In this document: in pieces, positions 18,832 to 29,045 of the stretch
How the letters are laid out: each line of letters starts with the position of its first letter
Position numbering within the stretch: the stretch's first letter is position 1
Assembly (NCBI GenBank): GCA_963756895.1
Contig: CAVWPI010000004.1
Span: forward strand, 124,001 to 188,000
Source: DASUAS01 sp963756895
GTDB lineage: Bacteria > Actinomycetota > Acidimicrobiia > IMCC26256 > DASPTH01
Length of the DNA: 64,000 bases
Direction of reading: 5' to 3'
Notes under the pieces: generated by a model
Databases searched by the model: none
Seen by the model: the letters and a program-made list of their open reading frames with translations, nothing else
Told to the model about the DNA's origin: nothing
Position numbers and translations under genes: made by a program

Positions 18832-20397
18832 TCAGCCGTCGACGATCGGGCACATCGAGCGTTGAAGGTCGAGCAGGTCGCGCGCGTCACCCAGGTCGAC
18901 GCCGAACGCGAGTCGCTCGGATTCCAGATCGCCGAGGAAGTAGGCGTTGGCGGGCACGTTCCGCAGACGTGATCCCGGCTCCGGCAGGCCGGTGATGCCG
19001 GCCGTGAGCGACCGTGGCGCCACATCGGAGACCTCGATGCACATCGTCTCCCCGGAAAGGACCTCGATTCCCCAATGGACGGTACGGGCTCCGAACAGGG
19101 GTCCGGCGTCGAACGCGCCGCCCGGCACCGCGTCCTTGTTGACGAGCGTGATGTTCGTACGCAGGTTCTCGAACGGAAGCCCGCGATGCGAGTCGAAGGT
19201 GCCGGTGTGCATCAGGCCACGCCGCCACACGTTGCCGCTCGACAGCACCTCCACGTTGATGCCGTGCAACCACGAGCCCGCCACCGCTGGCACGGTGAAG
19301 TCCTCGAGCACGAAGTCCTCGATCAGGTTGTCGTGCGACTGCGTCCGCGTGATCGTGAAGTGGTGCAGCGAACGTCCACCGGCTGAGATCCCGCGCAGGG
19401 TGCACGACTTGGCGCTCGTCATCGAGAACGCGACGTCTGCGTTCACGACGTGCACGTCGCTGGCCCAGCAGTCGTGCACCGCCTGGAAGCACACACCGTT
19501 CGAGCCGGCGTTCTCGTTGTGTGCCGTCTGGACCCGCAGGGCGTTCTCGATGGTCAGCCCTTCGACGCCGCTGTCGTGCACCGTCGGCCCGAGGGCGCGC
19601 AGTCGCGCAGTCATCTCCGGGTGGATGGTGATCCGGAGGGGCTGTTCCAGTCGTGGATGGCGCTGGTCGGTCGCTTCGGTGACCACCACCGGCCACGTCC
19701 ACTGCGCACCGGCCAGGAGCGTGGTGTCCCAGGGATAGGCGTGGGTGCCTTCGACGTCGCCGCCCATCTCTCGCAACATCCGATGATCGGCGTCGTCGGT
19801 GACCTCGAGCAGCACCATCTCGCCCGCTTCGAGCATCGCGATGTTGTCGATCTCGAGCAGGTCGGCGCCGCGCGCCGTCGGTGCCACCGTGCCGAGGGTC
19901 TCGCCGGCGAGCCAGCCCTCGTCTCCTCCCTGCCACTCCCATCCGTTCGTCATCGAGGCTGCCAGGCGTTCGCGTGCGATGAAGAAGATCTGCCCTCCGG
20001 TCCACGACCAGAAGGTGTTCTGATGCACGCTGTCCGCGAGTGGATGGGAAAAGAAGAGGGTCGTCGCACGTTTGCCCCACCCGCGCAACGTGACGTCTGA
20101 GTGGTGCACGAAGAGCGGACGATCGAGGGTGTAGCGCCCGGGATCGAGCTGCAGCACACCGCCGCCAGATTTGCCGATGTCGTCGAGCGCGCCCTGGAGT
20201 GCGGCGCTCGCGTCGTCGGGACGGTCGGGACGGATACCGAGGCTCGACGCGGCGATCGTCGGTCCTGCCGCGTGCACGGGTCGCACGCCGCGTCGATATC
20301 CGACCCGACGCCAGTCGCCCAGGATCGGATGCGTCGAAGGCGAATCGCGCCACGCCGCCACGATCGCCTCGAGGTCGCCGGGGAGGTCGTCGATCAC
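18832..20397 (-). CDS. Right-handed parallel beta-helix protein, pectate-lyase-3-like, no signal peptide
   Basis: 521 residues. The N-terminal region has the pectate-lyase-superfamily layout: PDRPDDASAALQGALDDIG, SGGGVLQLDPGRYTLDRPL, HHSDVTLRGWGKRATTLFF. Beyond ~residue 240 come beta-helix rungs (VEGLTIENALR, DVHVVNADVAFSM, NLIEDFVLEDFTV). Proteins with this fold are lyases, hydrolases or epimerases of carbohydrates. There is no signal peptide, so it should act in the cytoplasm, which is unusual for the fold. GTG 20397 overlaps the stop of the GH1 glycosidase (GTGA). Catalytic residues cannot be assigned with confidence. Confidence 0.75.
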   Translation of the reverse strand: MIDDLPGDLEAIVAAWRDSPSTHPILGDWRRVGYRRGVRPVHAAGPTIAASSLGIRPDRPDDASAALQGALDDIGKSGGGVLQLDPGRYTLDRPLFVHHSDVTLRGWGKRATTLFFSHPLADSVHQNTFWSWTGGQIFFIARERLAASMTNGWEWQGGDEGWLAGETLGTVAPTARGADLLEIDNIAMLEAGEMVLLEVTDDADHRMLREMGGDVEGTHAYPWDTTLLAGAQWTWPVVVTEATDQRHPRLEQPLRITIHPEMTARLRALGPTVHDSGVEGLTIENALRVQTAHNENAGSNGVCFQAVHDCWASDVHVVNADVAFSMTSAKSCTLRGISAGGRSLHHFTITRTQSHDNLIEDFVLEDFTVPAVAGSWLHGINVEVLSSGNVWRRGLMHTGTFDSHRGLPFENLRTNITLVNKDAVPGGAFDAGPLFGARTVHWGIEVLSGETMCIEVSDVAPRSLTAGITGLPEPGSRLRNVPANAYFLGDLESERLAFGVDLGDARDLLDLQRSMCPIVDG

Positions 20398-21593
20398 GGC
20401 ACTTGGTTCGCCCGGGCGACCTCGCCCAACCAGCGGGCCGACGGTTTGACCGCGCGCTCGAAGGTCTCGTGGTCGAACCCGATCAGACCGAAGGTGATCT
20501 TGAACCCCGACACCCACTCGAAGTTGTCGAGGAGAGTCCAGTGGGTGTACCCGCGCACGTCGACCCCGTCGTCGATGGCTCCTGCGAGACCACGCAGTGC
20601 GGCTTCGGTGTAGGTGTGACGGGCGTCGTCGTCGTCGGTGCCGAGACCGTTCTCGGTGACGATGATCGGTCGGTTCGTCTGCTCGGCCGCCAGCCGCACC
20701 GTGTGCCCGAGTGCCGCGGGGTAGATCTCCCAGCCGGTCTGCGCGGTCGGGGCGCCCTCGGGTGGTGGCAACATGCCCTCGGCCCCGACCATCTCGCGTG
20801 AGTAGGTCTGCACGCCGATCCAGTCGTCGTCCCGGGAGACGTCGAGCCAGTCGAGCTGCGCGGCGCGACGCATCTGGGCCAGCCGCTCGTCGCCTCCGGG
20901 TGCCGCCTGCATGTCGACGATGGCGAGCGACCAACCGACCTGCACGTCGGCGCGCACCGACTTGATCGCGTCGAACGCCTTCCGGTGCGCGGCCGCCATC
21001 ACGTCGACCTTCGGCGACGGCCACGACCGGGGGCCGTCGGTCGGCGCCTCGAACCCGTCGGTGTCGTCGCGCGACGCCACCGGCGCGAAGCGGGTCGACA
21101 TGAGCATGCCGATGATGTTGGCCTCGTTGATCGTGCAGACCCAGGGCACGAGGTCGCCGAGGTGCTGGGTGACCTTCTCGGAGTAGCGAGCGAACCGGTC
21201 GGCTGCGTTGGTGTGCTCCCAGCCCCCGGCATGCGCGAACCACCGCGGCGACGAGAAGTGGTTGTAGGTGACCACCGGCGTGATGCCGTGCTCGACGCAC
21301 GTCGCGCACATGCGGCGGTAGTGCTCGAGCTCGGCGCGGGAGAACCAACCGTCCTCGGGCTCGATGCGCGCCCACTCGACGCCGAACCGGTACGCGTTGA
21401 AGCCGAGATCGGCCATGATCGCGATGTCTTCCGCGTAGCGGTGGTAGTGGTCGCACACGTCGCCGGACGGCTCGGCGAAGATCGAGGGCGTCGCCCACTC
21501 CATCTCCCACATGTCGGAGTTGACGTTGCCGCCCTCCACCTGGTGCGGCGCGGTGGCGGCTCCCCAGAGGAAGCCGTCGGGGAAGGTGGACAC
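20394..21593 (-). CDS. Glycoside hydrolase family 1 beta-glycosidase
   Basis: 399-residue retaining beta-glycosidase. It starts with FPDGFLWGAATAPHQVEG. The acid/base glutamate is in TINEANI (canonical TFNEP with changed flanks) and the nucleophile in RPIIVTENGLGTDD; WTLLDNFEWVSGF and GLIGFDHETFERAVKPSA complete the family pattern. It is slightly short of the usual 440-480 residues. GTG 21593 lies 1 base after the TIM-barrel gene stop. There is no signal peptide, so the substrate must be imported first. Aglycone specificity cannot be read from the sequence. Confidence 0.92.
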   Translation of the reverse strand: MSTFPDGFLWGAATAPHQVEGGNVNSDMWEMEWATPSIFAEPSGDVCDHYHRYAEDIAIMADLGFNAYRFGVEWARIEPEDGWFSRAELEHYRRMCATCVEHGITPVVTYNHFSSPRWFAHAGGWEHTNAADRFARYSEKVTQHLGDLVPWVCTINEANIIGMLMSTRFAPVASRDDTDGFEAPTDGPRSWPSPKVDVMAAAHRKAFDAIKSVRADVQVGWSLAIVDMQAAPGGDERLAQMRRAAQLDWLDVSRDDDWIGVQTYSREMVGAEGMLPPPEGAPTAQTGWEIYPAALGHTVRLAAEQTNRPIIVTENGLGTDDDDARHTYTEAALRGLAGAIDDGVDVRGYTHWTLLDNFEWVSGFKITFGLIGFDHETFERAVKPSARWLGEVARANQVP

Positions 21594-21594
21594 G

Positions 21595-22398
21595 TCATTG
21601 CCTCCCAGGGTCGATGTCGTCGATCCAGTCGCGCAGGACGCGCACGTCGGTGACGAATTGGTCGGGGTCGTCGTCGGCGACGTACTCGCAGAGCGCGTAG
21701 CGGCCGCCGGGGAGGGAAGCGTCTACGCGGTTCGCGAGCTCGACCGCTGCGGGCCAGATCTCCGCACCGTCGGCGAGCGGCCGACGGTCCTCGATGCCAC
21801 GCGGACCCCACGCGAACACGTGGAGATGCGCGAGCCGTGGTGCGACCTGTGTGAGCTCGTCGAGCGCGGTCTCCGGCGCGAGCGACGGGTCGGGCTGCCA
21901 GTGCGTGCGGAGCTCGGGTTGTCCGATGGAGTCAAGCAGGTCGTTGGCCGAGTGCGCGGTCTCGGTCAGGGTTCCAGGATGGAACTCGAGTGTCGGCGCC
22001 AGGCCACGCGCGACGATCCGGTTCGAAAGCGCAGCCGTGCGGTCGCTCACGCGGCGGCGCTCGTCGGTGGGCGAGGTGGCGACAACGCCGAGTTCGGCCC
22101 AGATGCGGACCATCGGTGCGCCGAGTGCCTCGGCGGTGTCGAGCACCGCGACGACCGCCGCGTCGTCGTCTGACCCCGGTGGCGCCATGCCGAGGTACGA
22201 GCCGTACGACACGACCTCCAGTCCGGCGTCGCGGGTGCGCACCCCGAGCGCGGCGACGGCGGGACCGCCGCCGGTCGGTGCGTGGATGTCGGCGCCCCAC
22301 TCGATGCCCTGTACGCCGGCGCGCGACGCGACCTCGATCACCTCGTCAGACGACAAGGTCCGGAACGTGATCGAACAGAGGCCCGGTGCGATGGTCAT
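21595..22398 (-). CDS. Sugar phosphate isomerase/epimerase-like TIM barrel protein
   Basis: 267-residue protein of the xylose-isomerase-like AP-endonuclease-2 fold. Visible pattern: PGLCSITFRTLSSDEVIEVASRAGVQGIEWG, GLEVVSYGSYLG, LEFHPGTLTETAHSANDLL, THWQPDPS and HLHVFAW, matching the metal-binding Glu/His/Asp positions of the family. ATG 22398 overlaps the upstream oxidoreductase stop (ATGA). Relatives catalyse isomerisation, epimerisation or dehydration of sugars and also take part in C-glycoside cleavage; I cannot choose among these. Confidence 0.82.
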   Translation of the reverse strand: MTIAPGLCSITFRTLSSDEVIEVASRAGVQGIEWGADIHAPTGGGPAVAALGVRTRDAGLEVVSYGSYLGMAPPGSDDDAAVVAVLDTAEALGAPMVRIWAELGVVATSPTDERRRVSDRTAALSNRIVARGLAPTLEFHPGTLTETAHSANDLLDSIGQPELRTHWQPDPSLAPETALDELTQVAPRLAHLHVFAWGPRGIEDRRPLADGAEIWPAAVELANRVDASLPGGRYALCEYVADDDPDQFVTDVRVLRDWIDDIDPGRQ

Positions 22399-23830
22399 CG
22401 CCGCGTGCGCTTGCGGGTTGCCTTCTTGATCGCCGCCAGCTCGATCCGCTCGGGACGGTCCTTGTAGAAGTCGTCGAGCGGGAAGCACCCCGACACGAGT
22501 CCGTTGCGCGGCGCGGTCGTGCAGTCGCTGAAGGTGCGGCACAAGCGAGACGCGTCGAGCGTGCGGCCGGCGAGCACGTCGGCGGGCAGCTCGGGGTAGC
22601 TGAGCATCCCTCGGCCGATCCCGACGGATGCCGCGCCGCCGGTGCGGATCGTGTGCTGCGCTGCGTGCGGGAGCCACTGCTGTAGGTACGAGTATCCGGA
22701 GCCGACGAGCGCGACGTCGGGATGCGCGCGCGCCAGTTCAGCGCACACGGCGATCATGTCCGCGGCCCCGATGAGCGGATCCTCGGGTGGCGTGTAGGCA
22801 TCGGACGGCGGGAAGAACGCCGGCCGCTGGACGTGCGGGTTGTAGTACGGGCTCCCGGCGGTGATGCACACGATCCCGATGCCGAGCTCGCGGCACAGGT
22901 CGAGGAACCGGTGCGCGTCCTCGATGCCGACGAGGTACCACGCGACCTCGGGTGCATCGCCGACCGGGATCCCGATCCCGTCGGTACCGGCTTCGTAAGG
23001 CCCGGGGTCGTAGGCGGACAACCTGACTCCGATTGCGAGGCCCGGTGCCGCGCACGGATTCGCTCGACCACACGGCGCAGGAACGCGGTGCGGTGTTCGA
23101 ACGATCCGCCGTACGCACCGTCGCGATCGACGGCGCCGAGCAACTCGTGCAGCAGGTAGCCGTGGCAGTGCTTGACGTCGACGAAGTCGAAGCCCGCTTC
23201 GGCAGCCAGCACGGCGGCGTCGGCGTACGCCGCGACGAGCTCGTCGAGGTCGCCGTCCGACAGCACGACGGCCGCGTCGATGGCGACACGTTGATCGAGC
23301 ACGGGGTGGTGGAATGCGAGCTGAGGCTGCGACGCGCCGGTCGGACGCGACCAGCGGCCGGAATGCGTCAGCTGCAGACCGACGACGAGATCATCGGCAT
23401 TGCCGTGCACGCCGATGTGCGCGTCCACCAGATCGGTACGCAACGCAGCCAGGTCGCCGACCGTCGTGGCATGGAGCACGAGCTGCCGGGGGTTGGCGCG
23501 GCCGTCGGGTCGCACCGCGACCGCTTCGCCACCCCACACGAGCTTGGCGCCGCTGTCACCGAAGCGTCGCCAGCGGCGGTGCACCAGGTCGGTCGGCCGC
23601 CCATCGGCTTCGCCGTCCCAGCCCTCCATGGGCAGGACCGCGAACCGGTTGCCCGCCCGGAACGTGCCGGCGGACACGTCGGAAAAGGAGAACGCCGTGG
23701 CCAGCGGCCCGCTCGGATCGACATCATCGTCCACACCGAGTTGGTCGGAGATGCCGAGATGCGACAGTCGCGCGCGGAGCTCGTGCATCGTGCGGAGGCG
23801 CTTGACCTGGACGATGGCGTCGGCGCTCAC
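22395..23830 (-). CDS. NADH:flavin oxidoreductase / old yellow enzyme family (one frameshift)
   Basis: About 478 residues, FMN-binding TIM barrel. LQLTHSGRWSRP and FDFVDVKHCHGYLLHELLG carry the flavin and substrate-binding residues (His-x-x-x-His type). The C-terminal half has GIVCITAGSPYYNPH and ASVGIGRGMLSYPELP. The frame breaks near 23042 between RARHR and GLAIGVRLSAYDPG; adding one G to the GGG run there joins them, so a homopolymer deletion is likely. The start is GTG 23830, overlapping the aldolase stop; the end overlaps the isomerase start. The length is longer than simple OYE but lacks the second dehydrogenase domain of 2,4-dienoyl-CoA reductases. Confidence 0.85.
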
Positions 23831-24767
23831 AGCAGTTCGTCCAGCCGCTGTGCGATGTCGGCGAGCACCGCGCGGTCGTTCTCGTCTCGCCGCAAGACGC
23901 CGGGTGGGGTGGCGTCAGACCCGATCCGGCCGCGAAGTTGGAGGAACAGCGCGGCGTCGTGGCGGTAGGCCGGCACCGGCACGCGGAACGCGTACACGCC
24001 GAGGTACTGGAGGAGATCGTTGAGCTCGTGGAACGACCGATCGTTCTCGGCCCAGCGCCGGTCGCGCTCCGCGAACGCCTCGGGTGCGAACGCCGAGAGC
24101 CCGAGCAGGTAGTCGGACCCGTAGCAGACCATGTCGATCGCCAGGTCGTTGCCGGTGAACACATGGAAGTCGGGGCGGAGCCGATCGCGCACGGCGAGAC
24201 GGTCCCACTCGTCCGCACGCGACAACGACGAATGCTTGGCGCCGATGCAGCTCGCAACGCCGAGCAATCCCTCGTAGGCGGTCAACGAGTAGATGCGGCC
24301 GTAGGGCACGAACATGGGGCCGAGCTCGAACCCGATGAAGCGGTCGAAGCGTCGTCCGAACGCGTCGTGGGCCGCGACCCAGTCGGTGTCATCGAGCGAG
24401 TTGAGCCCGTGCGACGGGAAGATGACCGGCGTTCCGCCTGCGCTGCTCACCGCGTCGATTGCGTCCAGGTAGGCGTCGACGACGAATGGCGCGCTCGGGT
24501 CGTCGGCGATGAACGCGCCAGCCACGAACCCGTCGGGTGCGCTCGTCCCCGCCGCGCACGCGAGCACGCGCCGCGGGTGTTCGGATCGAGGAGCTGCACG
24601 TAGCCCGTGTCCATGTTGACGGCCGGCACCAGTCCGGCGGCGACGGTGTCGGCGAGCAGCGTCTCGAACGAGCGCCAGTCGACTTCGCCGCTGGCGGTGA
24701 ACGGCAGCAGCACCGCGGAGATCCCGAGGACGGTGCGCCCGGGGCGAAGCGCGGGCGTCGCCGTCAC
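23827..24767 (-). CDS. Dihydrodipicolinate synthase (DapA) family aldolase/dehydratase (one frameshift)
   Basis: About 313 residues. The N-terminus has GISAVLLPFTASGEVDWRSFETLL. A lysine suited to Schiff-base formation is seen in CIGAKHSSLSRADEW, at the place of the family IKDSSG motif; the next strand FHVFTGNDLAIDMV is also typical. The frame shifts near 24570 between LLDPNTR and VLACAAGTSAPDG. The start is GTG 24767, overlapping the DUF2264 stop; the end overlaps the OYE start. In a sugar operon this family usually cleaves or dehydrates 2-keto-3-deoxy acids, so that role is inferred here rather than lysine synthesis. Confidence 0.82.
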
Positions 24768-26611
24768 GACGAGATCTCCAGCGCCGCGAACGCGTCAAGG
24801 CGCTCGAACAGCGACGGCTCCACCGCGGGTGCGAGCTCGGGCGCAACGCGGCGGGGATCGTGACATGCACCCACCGCGCACGCCAGCCGGTGGCAGCCGG
24901 CGGGGACGGTCACCACGAGCGCGGGCACGACGGTGTGTGGATCCATGACGTTGGCGTTCGGGCTCAATGCGACGAGCTCGGCGCGCCGGGGGGCTGTACC
25001 GAGGAGCCTGTCCACGACGGTCGACGCGCCCGCGACGGTCGTCATCGTCGCCGCCCCGCGCTCCGGTTCGTCGAGCGGCGGCGGTGCGAAGCCGTCCGGC
25101 TCCCATGCCAGCGCGAAACCGGTCTCGGTGAGCACCAGCTCGCGATCAGTGTCGACGCGGTGCACACGCACGTGCCACGGGGCGCCACCGGTGAGCGCGC
25201 TGTCGATGCGCACCCCCGGCATCGGCGACCAACGGGTCAGCGCGACGCCGTCGGCGACCTCGCTGAGCAGCACCGCCTCGCGCACCTTGCGCACGCCGGT
25301 GGACGGGTCCGTCACCGCCAACATCGAGTCGGTGGCGCCGAGTCCGTACATGGTGAAGTCGCCGCTGAAGCCGAAGCGGCTCGAGTACGCGAACTTCTGG
25401 TACTTGGCGTCGGCCTGCTCGACGAACGACCACCCGGGTGGCTGCCGCGAACAACCCGACAACTTGGCCGTCGTCGTGGCCGACCACCATGCCCGGCGTC
25501 GACAGCGAGACCGTCGCCGGCGGGTTCGACGTTGCTTCCTCGACGGTCCAGAACGGATGGTCGTCGGGTGCGGCGAGCAAGGTGAACGCCTTCATGCACC
25601 AGTACGGCGAGCCGGCCGAGTTGTAGGACTCGGCCATGCGGCGGTTGTCGTAGCCGTAACCGACCGACAGCACGCCGTCGCGGTCGCTGATGGGTCGTTC
25701 GCTCCACCACCGCAGGTGCCGGAGCGCGAGACCGCGAACCTCGGCCCACTCGAGGGCGTCGACGTCGGCCAGCGCCAGCGCACCCCAGAAGCTGCCCTGC
25801 GCCATGCGATAGGTGAGGCTGCGTCCGAACGGCAGCGCGCCGCCGTCGGCTGCGAACCAGTGACGGAACTGGCCGGCAAACGCACGTGCGCGCTCCACGT
25901 ACCGCGCCACGGCCGCGCGGTCGCCGAGTCCCGACGCCGCGAGCACCAGGCCGTACGTGTGGAACGCGAACGGCACGTAGTAGTCGATGTTGCCGCCGCT
26001 GCCGTCGGTGTACCAGCCGTCGGCGATTGCAAAGGAGTCGAGGAGCTCGACCGATTGCGCATGGGCGTCGCGGTCGAAGGCGACATCCACGCGCTCCAAG
26101 CCCATCTGCACGAGCAGCCGGAAGAACTGCCAATTGTTCGCGCCGGCTCGCGACCTTCGATGCCGCGCAACCATTCCACGACGTGGTCGCGCTGGCGGCC
26201 GGTGAGCGGCTCCCACAGGTGTTCGGGCACGAACGCGAGCGCGAACCCGATGGCAGCCATCTCCACCATGCGCTGATCGACGTCGTCGGTGCACGGCCCC
26301 CAGTACTCGCTGCTCTCGGGATCGGTGCCGTGCGCGAGCCCCTCAACCCACCGGTCCCAGTGGTCGAACGTGCCGCCGCCCGCGACCAGCGGCACGATGC
26401 CCCAGAGCGGGCGCGCGTACCCCTCGAGCTCCGCGACACGCGCGCGCGAAGTGCCGCGCCGAACGTGCCGAGCCGGGCCCGGGCGCCGACCGGGGGAGAG
26501 GTGGGGGACGATCGGCTCGACGAGATCGACCACTGCCCGTTGCACGTCGGCTTTCGTGGCGAGCGGGTTGCCGGCCATCGGGTTGGCCCACGCGTCCTGC
26601 AGCGGGTCCAT
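24764..26611 (-). CDS. DUF2264 domain protein (several frameshifts)
   Basis: About 615 residues. The DUF2264 signature is strong: ARPLWGIVPLVAGGG, NNWQFFRLLVQMG, GGNIDYYVPFAFHTYGL, FGRSLTYRMAQGSFWGAL, DGVLSVGYGYDNRRMAESYN, GSPYWCMKAFTLLA. The family is predicted to have an alpha/alpha toroid fold and occurs in carbohydrate-degradation loci; no reaction is firmly established to my knowledge. Frames change near 26160 (GREP/ANNWQFF) and 25450 (FAAAT/PGWSFVEQ); an apparent compensating pair lies near 26510 and 26445, where GARARLGTFGAAL fits the family better. The start ATG 26611 overlaps the dehydrogenase stop (TGATG). Confidence 0.82.
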
Positions 26612-27648
26612 CACGCGATCCGATCCAGTTCGTCGGCCCGCACCTCGTGCTCGAGCGCGTCGCCGACGACGAAGCGCCCGATCTCCGCCACCGCCAGGTC
26701 GCCCATGCGCGCGAGCTCGGTGCCGAGTGAACCCGCGATGTGAGGGGTCAGCACCACGTTCGGCAGGTCGTACAGCGGGGAGCCGGGAGGAAGCGGTTCG
26801 GGATCGGGGGTGTCGATGAACACGTTGAGGCGGCCGGCGACGCACTCGCGCGTCAAGGCGTCGGTGTCGACCAGGGATCCGCGCGCAGTGTTGATCAGCC
26901 AGGCGCCGTCGTGCAGCCGCGCCAGGCGGTCGGCGTCGACCAGGTGACGTGTCGTGGGCAGCTCCGGCGCGTGGATCGAGACGACGTCGGCCCACCCGAA
27001 GAGCTCGTCGAGCTCCATCCGCGTCACCCCCAGCCGCTCGGCGCGACCGACATCGAGGTACGGGTCGGCGACCGCGACGACGACGTCGAGAGTCGCGAGT
27101 CGTTCCATCACGAGTCGTCCGATTGTCGACGCGCCGATCAGACCGATGCGCAGGCCGCACGTCCCGAGCTCGCCTGCGGGACCGACGCCGGTCACCGGCG
27201 CGAGCCCCCGCGTCTCCCGCAGCGTGTCGCGCACACGGAACACGTCCTTGGCGATCATCACGACGACCGCGAAGGTGAACTCCGCCACCGGCACCGCGTT
27301 GGCGGCCGCGGCACTCGAGACGACGACCCCTCGGTCCCACGTCCCGGGCGTGACGGTGTGCTTGACGCTGCCCGCGGCGTAGGCGAGGAATCGCAGCTTC
27401 GGCATCCGGGCCAGCAACGCGTCGTCGAGCACGTTGCATCCCCAGCTGCCGAGGACGATCTCGATGCTCGCGAGCTGCTCGTCGGGGAGAGCAGCCAGAT
27501 CGACGACTGACTCGTCGATGAGCTCGACCAGCGCGTCGAGCTCGGCGCGCGCCTGCTCACCCAGCAGCTGCCGGTCGACGCCCGCCAGCATTGCGAGGGC
27601 CGCGAGCGGGCGTTCGGCGGGTGCCGTCCCCGGTTGGTCCTGGCCCAT
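26611..27648 (-). CDS. D-2-hydroxyacid dehydrogenase (NAD-binding)
   Basis: 345 residues. The NAD-binding motif is RIGLIGASTIGRLVMERL (GxGxxG altered to GASTIG). Catalytic residues are Arg in INTARGSLVDTDAL, Glu in DTPDPEPLPPGSPL and His in VVLTPHIAGS. GAGGGGGAT precedes ATG 27648. It is the first gene of the nine-gene minus-strand operon and faces SBP-2 across a 142-base regulatory gap with an 18-bp palindrome. It would interconvert a 2-keto acid and a 2-hydroxy acid, or oxidise a hydroxyl on a sugar acid. Confidence 0.9.
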   Translation of the reverse strand: MGQDQPGTAPAERPLAALAMLAGVDRQLLGEQARAELDALVELIDESVVDLAALPDEQLASIEIVLGSWGCNVLDDALLARMPKLRFLAYAAGSVKHTVTPGTWDRGVVVSSAAAANAVPVAEFTFAVVVMIAKDVFRVRDTLRETRGLAPVTGVGPAGELGTCGLRIGLIGASTIGRLVMERLATLDVVVAVADPYLDVGRAERLGVTRMELDELFGWADVVSIHAPELPTTRHLVDADRLARLHDGAWLINTARGSLVDTDALTRECVAGRLNVFIDTPDPEPLPPGSPLYDLPNVVLTPHIAGSLGTELARMGDLAVAEIGRFVVGDALEHEVRADELDRIA

Positions 27649-27699
27649 CGATCCCCCTCGTCGAGCGCACCCGCACCCTACGGGCGACCCGGCGCGCGA

Positions 27700-27717
27700 T
27701 GCAAGGGTACCCTTGCA
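27700..27717. promoter_or_regulatory. 18-bp perfect palindrome, probable operator
   Basis: TGCAAGGGTACCCTTGCA reads identically on both strands. It lies between the divergent starts of the D-2-hydroxyacid dehydrogenase (27648) and SBP-2 (27791), where it could control both. A 13/16 match to its 16-base core occurs at 29800-29815. The likely binder is the TetR protein at 29046, which is encoded just after SBP-2; the ROK protein at the left edge is less likely. Confidence 0.72.
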
Positions 27718-27790
27718 ATTCGCCCGCGACCGTCTTACGCTCGCCCGAGCCGCACGGGCGCCTGCCCGCCGGCGAGCCAGGGGGGAACTG

Positions 27791-29017
27791 ATGCGCAGGT
27801 CGCTTGCCGCGCTCGTTGCGGTGGTCGTGCTCGTGACGGGCCTGAGCGCGATCGCGTCGGCGTCGACGCCCGCCGCGACGGACGGCGTCACCAAGGACGA
27901 GATCAAGATCGGGATCACCTACCCCGACCTCGACGCCATCCGCAGCGTGACGAACACGAACCACGGTGACTACGAAGCGGCGTACAACGCCGTCATCGCC
28001 GATCTCAACAAGCAGGGTGGGATCAACGGCCGCAAGGTCGTCCCGGTCTTCGCCGCGATCAACCCGCTCGGCACCGCCCCCGCGCAGGAGTCGTGCATCA
28101 AGCTCACCGAGGACGAGAAGGTCTTCGTAGCGATGAGCTTCTTCAATGCCGATGCGCCGCTCTGCATGGTCGCGTCCCACGACACCCCGATCCTCGGCGG
28201 GCAGACCACGGAGAAGAACCTGGAGCAGGCAAAGGCGCCGTGGGCAACGCTCGAGTCCGGTGCGGAACTGGGCCCGCGCCAGGTCGCTGCACTCGCGTCG
28301 GCCGGCGCGTTGAAGGGCAAGCTCGGCCTCGTCGGCATCGCCGACGAGGAGGAAGCGCTCATGAAGGGCGTCGTGCTCCCCGCCTTGAAACAACAGGGGA
28401 TCAAGGGGACGACCGCGATCATCGACGCGCCCCCCGAGGACACGGTCGCCCAGGTGCAACAGGCAGGCACGATCATGGAGCGGTTCAAGACCGATGGTGT
28501 GAAGACGGTGCTCCTCGTCGGCGGCGCGGTCAACTCGGTGACGAACGCGCTGTCCAAGACCGACTACCGCCCGCGGCTCGCGGCCACGAACGCCCGCAAC
28601 CTGGCGTCGGCGGCGTCCAATCCTGCGACCGATCCCTCGGTCATGAAGACCGCCTTGGCCGCCGACTCGGGCTTCATCTTCAGCGACCCGGCGCTGAAGA
28701 AGTGCTTCGGCGTCGTCGAGAAGGCGACTGGCCACAAGATCGTCGAGAACGTCCCCCAGGGGGAGCCGCAGTACCGCGTGTCGGCGCAGACCGCATGTGA
28801 GTACATCAGCCTCTTCTCCATGCTGGCGAAGGCGGCGGGCAAGAACCTGACCGTCGACAGCTTCGGCAAGGCGATCGAGAACACGAAGACGGTCGACGTC
28901 ACCGGATTGGGCACGATGACTTACGACCCGAAGACGCACACCTACTCGTTGCCGATGTTCACCTACACCTACGACCCAGGGCTCAAGCGGCTCGTGGCGA
29001 AGCAGCAGATCGGTTGA
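27791..29017 (+). CDS. ABC transporter substrate-binding protein, branched-chain amino acid type (SBP-2)
   Basis: 408-residue secreted binding protein, paralogue of SBP-1. The signal peptide is ~residues 1-25 (MRRSLAALVAVVVLVTGLSAIASAS); the mature part starts DGVTKDEIKIGITYPDLDAIR. A GGGGGGAA tract precedes the ATG. No permease or ATPase genes accompany it, so it probably docks onto the Liv-type importer at 4.5-9.6 kb or one outside the window. Its position opposite the catabolic operon and upstream of a TetR gene suggests it binds the operon substrate. Confidence 0.9.
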   Translation: MRRSLAALVAVVVLVTGLSAIASASTPAATDGVTKDEIKIGITYPDLDAIRSVTNTNHGDYEAAYNAVIADLNKQGGINGRKVVPVFAAINPLGTAPAQESCIKLTEDEKVFVAMSFFNADAPLCMVASHDTPILGGQTTEKNLEQAKAPWATLESGAELGPRQVAALASAGALKGKLGLVGIADEEEALMKGVVLPALKQQGIKGTTAIIDAPPEDTVAQVQQAGTIMERFKTDGVKTVLLVGGAVNSVTNALSKTDYRPRLAATNARNLASAASNPATDPSVMKTALAADSGFIFSDPALKKCFGVVEKATGHKIVENVPQGEPQYRVSAQTACEYISLFSMLAKAAGKNLTVDSFGKAIENTKTVDVTGLGTMTYDPKTHTYSLPMFTYTYDPGLKRLVAKQQIG

Positions 29018-29045
29018 CCGTCACAGGTACTCTCGAGACCTCCGT

